This document shows positions 1 to 6,571 of a DNA stretch of 7,184 bases, piece after piece. Positions within the stretch are counted from its first letter, which is position 1, and every line of letters begins with the position of its first letter. This DNA is from Sulfurovum sp. (GTDB taxonomy: Bacteria > Campylobacterota > Campylobacteria > Campylobacterales > Sulfurovaceae), in contig JAMONG010000241.1 in the NCBI GenBank assembly GCA_027066595.1, positions 1 to 7,184 of the forward strand. The letters are read 5' to 3'. A model generated the notes under the pieces. The model had not been told where the DNA came from. It saw only the letters and a program-made list of their open reading frames with translations, and ran no database searches. A program made the translations under genes and the position numbers.

Positions 1-408
1 CTTAAAGTCCAAGCGTTTGATATAAAGATAAAAGATGCCAAACCTAGCAGTACACCAACAACTGCTACCTCACACGGCGTAGTACAAACCAACACACCAC
101 AAAAGGTAGAAACCAAAGAGGTCATCGTAGAAAAAAAGGTAGAGGTAGAACGTGTGGCATGGTGGATGCTCGCTCTTGCTTTTGTACTAGGTGCAGTGTT
201 TATGTATGGGCTACGTTTCATTCCTACTAAAAAACAAAAACCATACAAAGAGTCAGAAGCCCTTAAAATCCTCTACGGACACATGGGTGAAGATACTGAA
301 ATAGAAGAAATGGTACGTAAACTCTATGCGAAAAAGAATGGCGATAAATCGGTGCAGATAGATAAGAAAAGGTTGCGTGAGTTGATTAATAAGGTACAAA
401 AAACGTAA
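1..408 (+). CDS. C-terminal part of a probable BatD-family membrane protein (5' end outside window)
   Basis: The frame is open from base 1 to the TAA at 406-408, so this is the last 135 residues of a longer gene. The GTG at 154 is internal, not a start. The visible part begins with a strand-like segment (LKVQAFDIKIKD). A low-complexity Thr/Val/Glu/Lys linker follows, then one transmembrane helix at about fragment residues 53-73 (WWMLALAFVLGAVFMYGL), then a basic C-terminal tail of about 60 residues with a helical look (ALKILYGHMGEDTEIEEMV). A periplasmic beta domain ending in a linker, one helix and a short cytoplasmic tail is the layout of BatD proteins. These belong to the Bat (Bacteroides aerotolerance) cluster, with MoxR ATPase and VWA proteins. 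The assignment rests on layout and recalled family resemblance; the diagnostic N-terminal part is not visible. Another single-pass membrane protein is possible. Confidence 0.55.
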   Translation, partial: LKVQAFDIKIKDAKPSSTPTTATSHGVVQTNTPQKVETKEVIVEKKVEVERVAWWMLALAFVLGAVFMYGLRFIPTKKQKPYKESEALKILYGHMGEDTEIEEMVRKLYAKKNGDKSVQIDKKRLRELINKVQKT

Positions 409-422
409 TACGTTAATACTTT

Positions 423-466
423 TTCTCTCAACTATTTTAAAGTTTTAGAGAATGTGAGCATTTTTT
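423..466 (+). terminator. Weak candidate terminator after the BatD-like gene
   Basis: TTCTCT (423-428) can pair with AGAGAA (447-452) around an 18-base loop. A second tiny stem, AATG/CATT, ends directly before six T (461-466). The stems are short and AT-rich, so termination would be inefficient. This is offered only because a promoter follows immediately. Confidence 0.25.
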
Positions 467-485
467 AAATTTTAAAAACTTATAC

Positions 486-517
486 TATAATATTCTTATA
501 TCTTAAATATAAAGGGA
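486..517 (+). promoter_or_regulatory. Promoter -10 box and ribosome binding site for the secreted-protein gene
   Basis: A perfect TATAAT lies at 486-491. It is preceded by AT-rich sequence with T runs and no clear TTGACA, as is usual for sigma-70 promoters of Campylobacterota. A Shine-Dalgarno AAAGGGA at 511-517 stands five bases before the ATG at 523. These signals point to 523 as the authentic start, although its frame closes after 12 codons. No comparable ribosome binding site precedes the GTG at 587 that begins the long open frame. The predicted transcript start near 498 gives a leader of about 25 bases. Confidence 0.6.
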
Positions 518-522
518 ATATT

Positions 523-3500
523 ATGTCAAAAGAATTTACTAGTTTAGGGGGGGGCGATTAAAGCTTTAGTCCTCTCATTTGTTTTTGTGCTTACAAGTAC
601 TTTTGGGTATGCAAACAGCTGTGCCAAGTGGTTTCCTATGCCTACCGATGGGTTAGTAGTGGTTATACCTATCTATGATGCTAGTATTACTGAACCTGAC
701 CTTGATTGTGATGGCGTTATTGATACACTAGATGACGATATAGATGGGGATGGTGTTCTCAATGGTAGCGATGCCTTTCCTTTAAATCCAAGCGAAAGTA
801 TAGATACCGATGGAGATGGCATAGGCAATAATGCAGACTTGGATGATGACAATGATGGCTACAGTGATGCTGATGAGATAGCCTTTGGTTCTGACCCACT
901 AGATGCCAACGATATACCAGTAGTCGTGAGTAATGATGGGTTTATAGTTACTCCATTGGTAGGTACGAGTAGTCAAGTCTCATTTACTATAGCACTAACA
1001 CACAAGCCTGATAGTAATGTGACTATAGGTTACAGTAGTGCAGATGAAACTGTCGCTAAACCTACTACAAATACTATGACCTTTACCCCAGATAACTGGT
1101 ATAAAAATCAAGTAATAACTGTAGATATACTCAACCCTAGTAGCAGTACAGAGATAGTGTTTGAGCCTACTGTAAGTAGTGACAGTAGTTACAATGGAAA
1201 AATGCTAGAACAAGTCTCTATAGTCTCTCATCAGTTACTGTTGTTTGAACCAATTGATAAGATAGTCTATAGTGAATTTAATATGTCTATCCCTGTGAAT
1301 ATGGCTTATGTTGGAGATAATGAAGCCAATATAACTGTGGTACTAGATACAGCACCAAATGGTATGACGCTTGATGCAGAAAATGCAAGACTGCTATGGA
1401 CTCCAGCACTTGGTGATGAGGGTACAGACAAGAGTGTAACGCTTACGGTTAGCGATGGTACTTTGCTGACTAAAACGTTAAGTTTTTCTCTTCATGTGGC
1501 TGCACCAAGAGTATTAAACAGTACTATTTCAAATGGCATACTTACCATAGCTGATGCCAATTCTACTTTAAATGGCTTGCAGATAAAGTCTATGGGTGAT
1601 GCAGTACTATCAGACTACAGACTTTATGGTTTAGCTACTTCTGATACACCTGTGTTTAGAGAAGGTGAGTCGGTAGTGGGTGAAGCATTACTAATAAAAG
1701 GAAACATAGGTAAAAAAGTGCAGGTGATACTGCCACTTCAAGGGCTTGTAACTAACGATGAACTTCTCTCTTTTCATACTAAGAGTTACTATGGGCAAGG
1801 TAACTGGAGACGTGTGGATTATGATTATGACTTCAATGGAACGCTGAGTGAGCCTGTTTATGTGTTGGATACGGAGGAATTTGCGGGGGTTGTTGCATTT
1901 ACAAAAGTTGTATCTGGACAACAGGTACAAAAGTCTTATAGGGCTACTGCAAAAAGTAAAAAAGCAAAAGCTCTTAGTAGTGGTGTGACGTGTAGTCCTG
2001 CATCATACTATGGTACTTTGGTTGATTTGAATAATCAAACTTGTACTTTTGTAAATAAACCAAATTTTGTACTTAAAATTTATGATTATATACAATCTAA
2101 TTTATTTCCTTTGGATATTGAGAATATTGCAGAATGGCTTATGGATGCACAAAATCATTTGGACTTATTGAGTATGCCATATACTCCTAAAATTGCAATT
2201 ATTTTTGAAAAAATGAATTATAGCGGGTATACAAGTTCAGAGCCTAAATTATATATACGTGCAGGTTTGTTTTCAGATATTAAATTAATACCTATTGCTA
2301 GTTTATATTTGAATAAAGATTATAATATTGAAAGAGATGTTAGCGGAACAATTGCTCATGAATATTTTCATCATAGTCAATATAATAAAATGCCAAAAGA
2401 CTTTTTTTATGATACAAGAGATTGGTATAAAGAAGCTACAGCTACATGGTTTGAAGACTATACCCTTAATAATGATTTTTATGCATATAAGTTTTTTGAA
2501 CCATATAATAAGGCTACAATTCCACCTATTTTAGGTGGAGGATTATTATTGGATTCAGATACAGGTAAATATGAAAATTATGTAAATGGATTATTCTTTG
2601 AGATGCTTGAGGGACACTGTACGGACTTTACACATAGTTTTAAGAACTATTTTATTAATAATGCAGATTTGGATTCTATAGGATTTATAAACTTTACAAA
2701 TGTTTCATATCAGTTAAACTGTGATTTTGGAACACCTACTGGTGTAGGGAATGAAAAAAGAATAGAAACAAAACTTTTATACTATCAGTATGCTACAGCT
2801 ATAAAGAAAGATACATTACTTATCAATAGTCAGGCACAAAAGACACTTAATTTTAGAAATTCAAATCCAGTCATTAAGGCAAATAATTGGACTAGTAGTG
2901 CACAATCAGTAGCATTAAATGGAAACTGGCAAAATAGTGCTGCACAGACTATTAAAGTTGAAAGAGTAAATGATATTATTTCACATTGTAAAGAAAGATA
3001 TATACATTTTGAGTCTGATAATAACATTATGCTATCCATAGCAAGTAATGATGCTAATTTTCCAGATACCCCAACCACCATGCTAGGAGATATGAAACAA
3101 CTCAACTTTACCATGAATGGAAAGTATGATTTTACCTACTTCTATGACCAAAACACAGGCAAACAGATTTACCCTGAGATGTATATTACCATGATAGATA
3201 TAGTTGAAAATCCAAGTGATACCAATAGCTACCAAGCTGTAAATATGAGTTATGGTATAAGAAACAAAAACTTGCTTAGTCATTTGGACAATAAAGATGT
3301 ATGTGTACCGATGTCTCCTATAACCCAAACAGCAATTGAAGCAAAAGGAGTCATACCTTACCAGTATAGAGATAGTAATAATTCAGCACGATATATAGAT
3401 ACTATAAGAGTAACAGATGTCAATACTGGAAATACCTATACGACTGCTGTACAAAGTAATGATACTTGGGTAAAAACAATCAGTTTTACTTTTAGTAATA

Positions 3501-3586
3501 ACGAGGCACCTATACTTGTAGAGGGGTACAACAGTTCTGATGCAAGTCGTATTATTGCCAGGGAAGGTATATTGGTGTGGCGATAG
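523..3586 (+). CDS. Large secreted TSP3-repeat protein with HExxH metalloprotease-like domain; out of frame at a G8 tract (phase-variable candidate)
   Basis: ATG 523 reads MSKEFTSLGGGD and stops. With one G fewer in the tract at 547-554 it continues into the 3-kb frame, giving 1020 residues. The rejoined N-terminus (AIKALVLSFVFVLTSTFGYA, then NSC) is a good Sec signal peptide with cleavage after about residue 30. Next come Asp-rich thrombospondin type 3/EF-like calcium repeats (about 59-131; DGDGV, DTDGDG, DDDNDG). A Calx-beta-like stretch (135-236) follows, then a putative Ig/cadherin-like domain (237-328; NGMTLD...LLWTP...VTLTVSDG) and another beta region. The catalytic-looking block has HEYFH at 612-616 and a downstream Glu in EATATWFED (637), the HExxH...E pattern of gluzincin zinc peptidases. 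The C-terminal 200 residues look beta-rich and are unassigned. The protein is probably exported or surface-bound; its substrate is unknown. The next gene is coupled to it. An annotation starting at GTG 587 would lose the signal peptide. Confidence 0.75.
547..554 (+). repeat. Poly-G tract (G8), candidate phase-variation switch
   Basis: Eight consecutive G lie at codons 9-11 of the ATG 523 frame, in otherwise AT-rich DNA. Tract lengths of 7 or 10 restore the signal peptide and the 3-kb frame. Length 8, as read, stops at TAA (559-561), and length 9 stops at the TAG that follows CTT. Slipped-strand mispairing at G homopolymers is the standard contingency mechanism in Campylobacter and Helicobacter surface genes. 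A base-count error in sequencing would look the same. Confidence 0.7.
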
Positions 3587-4446
3587 CTATGATGAAAGAT
3601 ATATTTTTATATATAGTAATTTTAAGTTCTTTATGTAATACATCATTTGCTACTGATAATAACTTTAATAGTGCAAATTTATATAAACAATATTATAATA
3701 AGATAGAAGATACAAGGCAAACAAATGAGCATAGAAATAAGGAAAAGAATAAGAGAAAAATTGATTATGTACCTCTAAAAATAAACTTTAATAAAAATGA
3801 AGTGAAAGAAGTATATGAGAAATGGAAAGAGTATAATACTGGTACTTATGTTTATATATGTGATTCGACGACATTAAGAGGTTCGAAATTTTTGATATAT
3901 GTAAAGAAAAATAGAATAGTAGGTAATACTCCTCTAAAATCTAATATGATGAGTACTATGAGCTTAAAGCATAATAGGCTAACAAGAAACAATCGTTTTT
4001 TTCTTTCCGCTAAAAATACGGAATTTTATTTAATAAATGAAAGGTTTGAAAAGACTTTAAATAATTTTAAAAATATAGAGTTTTATGATTGTCGCATATT
4101 AAATTTAGCATTTGATAAAAGTAAAATGTATATATCTTTACTTGGTCTTATGAGTTTGAATCCTTATCAGTGTAATTCAAGATTAAGACCGACTGATGTA
4201 GCTAATAGTTGGTATGTCTATAGCTACGGACTACTCATGCTCCCAAAAGATACAAAATATACCGATAAAGTAATAGAAAAAATACTAGATAAATACAAAC
4301 AAGCATGGGAATGTGAAAAAAAGTTATTGGCTTCTAAAAGAATAAATAATGAGCAGAACCTAACAATGTTAGAAAAAGCCGTAGGCAAGGAAAAATTGGA
4401 GTGTTTAGATGAATATTTGGTATGGGATGAGAATGTGTCAAAATAA
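3577..4446 (+). CDS. Exported protein of unknown function, coupled to the upstream gene
   Basis: I do not recognise this protein. The start is uncertain. GTG 3577 overlaps the upstream gene by ten bases and has GGGAAGG (3561-3567) nine bases ahead. ATG 3589 or 3592 begins just after the upstream stop and gives a more conventional signal peptide (MKDIFLYIVILSSLCNTSFA, cleavage before TDN). With the GTG start the product is 289 residues. The mature part opens with a highly charged Lys/Asn/Arg stretch (about 40-65). The remainder looks like a mixed alpha/beta domain containing five cysteines (95, 172, 199, 246, 276) and a charged C-terminal helical region (about 225-285). Export plus cysteines suggests a periplasmic or extracellular place. 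The first half is extremely AT-rich: 22 G+C of 120 bases in 3601-3720. Position argues for a partner or accessory of the protease-like protein. That is inference only. Confidence 0.7.
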   Translation: MAIAMMKDIFLYIVILSSLCNTSFATDNNFNSANLYKQYYNKIEDTRQTNEHRNKEKNKRKIDYVPLKINFNKNEVKEVYEKWKEYNTGTYVYICDSTTLRGSKFLIYVKKNRIVGNTPLKSNMMSTMSLKHNRLTRNNRFFLSAKNTEFYLINERFEKTLNNFKNIEFYDCRILNLAFDKSKMYISLLGLMSLNPYQCNSRLRPTDVANSWYVYSYGLLMLPKDTKYTDKVIEKILDKYKQAWECEKKLLASKRINNEQNLTMLEKAVGKEKLECLDEYLVWDENVSK

Positions 4447-4472
4447 ATTAACTTATAGTTTTAATGCTACTG

Positions 4473-4510
4473 TATCCTGTGATGAAACTAGGATAGTGTT
4501 CTTCTTTTCG
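4473..4510 (+). terminator. Candidate terminator hairpin after the two-gene unit
   Basis: TATCCT (4473-4478) pairs with AGGATA (4490-4495) around an 11-base loop. The stem can be lengthened by two pairs with a small bulge. The T-rich stretch GTGTTCTTCTTTTCG follows. It lies 26 bases after the stop at 4446. The stem is short, so read-through is likely. On the opposite strand the same hairpin could end an antisense transcript coming from the small ORF region. Confidence 0.35.
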
Positions 4511-4579
4511 TTGAGTGGGTGGGCGTGTAACTTGGATGTGTAAACATAGGCAGGGTTACCTCAAATGAAAGGGTATGTT

Positions 4580-4690
4580 GTGGAATATTTTATTTCTATA
4601 CTTGCACTTGTTATTTCTGTCGTGAAAGTCACTTTAATGTGGTTGAATTATAGGAATTGTAAAAGGCAAAAGAACACAGACAAAGACTAA
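4580..4690 (+). CDS. Small single-helix membrane peptide, type I toxin-like
   Basis: GTG 4580 is preceded by a good Shine-Dalgarno GAAAGGG (4567-4573) at a six-base spacing. The frame runs to TAA at 4688-4690, giving 36 residues. An in-frame ATG at 4565 would add five residues but has no clear ribosome binding site. The peptide has one hydrophobic helix (EYFISILALVISVVKV, then TLMWLNY) and a hydrophilic basic tail (RNCKRQKNTDKD). A short hydrophobic helix with a charged tail is typical of type I toxins such as the Fst/Ldr/TxpA-like groups. It also fits regulatory small membrane proteins. A structured leader of about 100 bases lies upstream and a strong hairpin terminator 15 bases downstream, so it can be a stand-alone transcription unit. 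I do not recognise a named family. Confidence 0.5.
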   Translation: MEYFISILALVISVVKVTLMWLNYRNCKRQKNTDKD

Positions 4691-4705
4691 GTCTAGTCTC
4701 ACAAG

Positions 4706-4736
4706 ACGATAGGAAGAAGAAGTTCCTATCGTTTCT
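4706..4736 (+). terminator. Rho-independent terminator of the small membrane-peptide gene
   Basis: A perfect 10-bp inverted repeat, ACGATAGGAA (4706-4715) and TTCCTATCGT (4723-4732), encloses a seven-base purine loop. It is followed by TTCTGTGT on the + strand. The T tail is short but the stem is the strongest in the window. On the - strand the tail is CTTGTGAG, so it probably serves the + strand only. The hemerythrin gene ends at 4787 and converges on it. Confidence 0.6.
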
Positions 4737-4786
4737 GTGTACCCTTTCCATAATCTTACAACAATAATCTTATATAAAAATTAAAT

Positions 4787-5188
4787 TTACATCGTATCAC
4801 CAAGATGCATCGCAGTTTCTGAATCCCATCTTGCGACGTGTAGCACTATCCATTTTTTAAACTCACCTTCTAAGAACTCTTGTACAGCTGAGGGGTCTTT
4901 GTTTAAGTCCCAGTGTTCTTGGATGTCTTTTACTTTTTTTCGCATCGTGTCGTGTTCGGCTTTGTGGATTTGTGCAGCATAGAAGCCACTCTCTTCCATC
5001 ATATCTTCTTCCGTGGTGAAGTGGTCTTCTATGTCGTACTGAAGCACTTTAAAGAGTTCATCGATTTTATCTATGTCTTTAGCGAGAACGGCATCATGAA
5101 AATTGTTGACAATGTCTATCTCTTCTTCATGTAACATATTCATCATAGCGTTTGCAACTTGTTGTACATCTTTTTTTTCTATAAGCAT
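4787..5188 (-). CDS. Bacteriohemerythrin (single-domain non-haem di-iron O2-binding protein)
   Basis: The product is 133 residues, the usual length of stand-alone bacterial hemerythrins. It should form a four-helix bundle holding an oxo-bridged di-iron centre that binds O2 reversibly. All expected ligands are visible: His20, His56 and Glu60 (HFTTE), His75 and His79 (HKAEH), His117 and Asp122 (HVARWD). The spacing is nearly that known for the Methylococcus bacteriohemerythrin. There is no signal peptide or membrane segment, so it is cytoplasmic. It starts at ATG 5188 with AAGGAG five bases upstream. In microaerophilic Campylobacterota such proteins are thought to carry or buffer oxygen for respiration or to shield oxygen-sensitive enzymes. 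The exact role here is inferred. The N-terminal lead-in (QQVANAMMNMLHEEE) lacks the common W...D.QH consensus, though the ligand His is kept. It lies 76 bases from the next - strand gene and has its own promoter candidate. Confidence 0.93.
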   Translation of the reverse strand: MLIEKKDVQQVANAMMNMLHEEEIDIVNNFHDAVLAKDIDKIDELFKVLQYDIEDHFTTEEDMMEESGFYAAQIHKAEHDTMRKKVKDIQEHWDLNKDPSAVQEFLEGEFKKWIVLHVARWDSETAMHLGDTM

Positions 5189-5193
5189 AATGG

Positions 5194-5217
5194 CTCCTTT
5201 GTAATTGTATTATTGTA
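5194..5217 (-). promoter_or_regulatory. Ribosome binding site and -10 candidates of the hemerythrin gene
   Basis: Read on the - strand, AAGGAG occupies 5199-5194, five bases ahead of the ATG. Two copies of TACAAT, a close match to TATAAT, lie at 5217-5212 and 5209-5204. The first leaves room for a short leader of roughly 15 bases and is the better choice. No convincing -35 box is seen. Confidence 0.45.
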
Positions 5218-5238
5218 GCTTGAAATGCGTAAATACAA

Positions 5239-5254
5239 CTTGATAATAGTCAAG
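5239..5254 (-). terminator. Weak hairpin after the membrane-protein operon
   Basis: CTTGA and TCAAG form a 5-bp stem around a six-base loop, ten bases past the stop of the upstream - strand gene. On the - strand it is followed by TTGTATTT. It could be a weak terminator or, because it lies just upstream of the hemerythrin promoter, a small operator. It is short enough to be chance. Confidence 0.25.
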
Positions 5255-5264
5255 CAGTATAAGC

Positions 5265-6563
5265 TTAACTTCTCTCTATCACAGAGGCAGACACGCGTAT
5301 ACCTTTATACTCTCCAAAAACATCACCTTGTTTATAACAGAAAGGTTTAGAAGTTTTAATAAGTTTGAGTCCGTTACCTTCTACTTGGACATCTTGAAAA
5401 TTTTGAGAATTACTTCTTAGGGTAATGGGGTAGGTGCTGGTGTTGAGTACCCAAAAGTCGTGGTAGGTGATGTGCTTTTTATCGATTTCCTTAACTGATT
5501 CTTCATCGTAGACTTTTACGCCATGGTCTTTGTGACTTGCAAAGCTTTCAAGTAAAAAAACATCATGGTGAAAGTCATTGATAGTAGACTCTTTTAAAAG
5601 CTTACCAGAGCTGTCTCGTGAGATGTAGGCGACAATGTCTATGTTGTTACTGGTTTTTTTGTTTATGCGAGCATACAGAGCCTTTTTATCAGTTACTTTT
5701 TCCATGCCTTTAAAAGAGTAGTAGGCATCGATATGCCCTTGCATGATGATTTGTTCAAAACTCTCAAAGTAACGAAATTCTTCTTCTATTTTTTTCTGTC
5801 GTATTTTCTGTGAGAGTTGGGTTCCCATTTGTTTAGATTTGTTTACCATAGGTTCTAAAAGCATACGGTCTATGTGCCTCTCTTTGAGTATGCCTAAGGT
5901 GTAGAGGAGTTGGTTTATCTTCTCTCCTAGGAAGTTGAAAAAGCGTGAGAGAGGGTTGTTTTGTCCAAACCATTTTTCTAAATGTATAAAGATGTATGAA
6001 AGGGCAAACACTTCAAGCAGTGGTCCTAACCACGAGAGAGCGAGTAAAGAGAGTGTCCATGCTGCAAGTTTACTTAAAAAGCTCACAAGTGCAGTAAATA
6101 CTCCTGCGATAAAAAGCCGTAACTCAGCAAAAAGGACGATGTTGTCTAGTAAGCCTACAACGTAGAGTAACCAACCTGAGATGCTAACACCAAAAAGAAA
6201 AAGAAAAATGTTTTTAAACTTTGTTTTTAGGTCTTGTCTTAGGTAAAATTCTTTGGCTTCTTTAAGTCCTTCCGAGAGGTTTTCTAGTATGTGTGTTTGT
6301 ATCCAGTTAGCAAGTACGGAGTCTAGTAGCCATCTTTTTACAAGTAAGATACTCCCTTGAAAGAGCGTCAGTCCTGCGATAAAACTCATAAAGTGAAGTT
6401 GAGCTGCGACCCAAAGAGAGATGATACTGGTTTTAAACACCAATGCAACCGCAACCATGTATCCCATAAGCCATTTATAAGAGGCATCATGGGTGTACTT
6501 AAGAAGTGTCACAAGTACGATAGGTACGACAATGGCGATGAGGGCTTTGTATCTTCGCTTCAT
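5265..6563 (-). CDS. Multi-pass membrane protein of unknown function with conserved C-terminal domain (paralogue 1)
   Basis: The 432-residue product is not one I recognise. The N-terminal half is hydrophobic with about five to six membrane segments: 6-22, 34-52 and 55-76, then about 118-140, 145-165 and 168-195. An amphipathic charged stretch (90-117) sits between the two groups. The C-terminal half (about 225-432) is soluble. It opens with a charged helix rich in Lys/Gln/Glu (QKIRQKKIEEEFRYFESFE), then an alpha/beta domain with conserved motifs GHIDAY, KGMEK, NIDIVAY, HDVFLLESFASH, HGVKVYDE, DFWVLNTS and KPFCY. It begins eight bases after the stop of its upstream paralogue, with only AAAGAG, about 13 bases ahead, as a possible ribosome binding site. 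Translation is therefore probably coupled. Nothing in the sequence shows an enzyme active site with confidence. Confidence 0.85.
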   Translation of the reverse strand: MKRRYKALIAIVVPIVLVTLLKYTHDASYKWLMGYMVAVALVFKTSIISLWVAAQLHFMSFIAGLTLFQGSILLVKRWLLDSVLANWIQTHILENLSEGLKEAKEFYLRQDLKTKFKNIFLFLFGVSISGWLLYVVGLLDNIVLFAELRLFIAGVFTALVSFLSKLAAWTLSLLALSWLGPLLEVFALSYIFIHLEKWFGQNNPLSRFFNFLGEKINQLLYTLGILKERHIDRMLLEPMVNKSKQMGTQLSQKIRQKKIEEEFRYFESFEQIIMQGHIDAYYSFKGMEKVTDKKALYARINKKTSNNIDIVAYISRDSSGKLLKESTINDFHHDVFLLESFASHKDHGVKVYDEESVKEIDKKHITYHDFWVLNTSTYPITLRSNSQNFQDVQVEGNGLKLIKTSKPFCYKQGDVFGEYKGIRVSASVIERS

Positions 6564-6571
6564 AATGCTTA

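Noticed and set aside
587..613. GTG 587 as the true start of the large secreted protein
   Set aside because: There is no ribosome binding site before it, and it would cut the signal peptide in half. ATG 523 has a good Shine-Dalgarno and rejoins after one base change in the G tract.
698..916. Asp-rich internal repeats as a DNA-level repeat or CRISPR-like array
   Set aside because: The periodicity is at protein level (TSP3/EF-like calcium loops); the DNA copies are short and degenerate, with no spacers. No CRISPR array, tRNA, rRNA or insertion sequence was seen in the window.
1691..1930. 79-residue ORF on the - strand
   Set aside because: It lies wholly inside the large secreted-protein frame and has no start signals or domain-like sequence. 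The same applies to the - strand frames 2830-3114 and 3083-3328 and the + strand frame 2328-2534.
4575..4625. Overlapping 16-codon hydrophobic ORF starting ATG 4575
   Set aside because: Its start sits only one base past the Shine-Dalgarno used by GTG 4580, so spacing is too short, and the peptide is all hydrophobic with no tail.
4750..4772. Direct repeat of ATAATCTTA (4750-4758 and 4764-4772)
   Set aside because: Two short AT-rich copies in a 340-base gap are expected by chance; they are not inverted and do not form a terminator for the hemerythrin gene.
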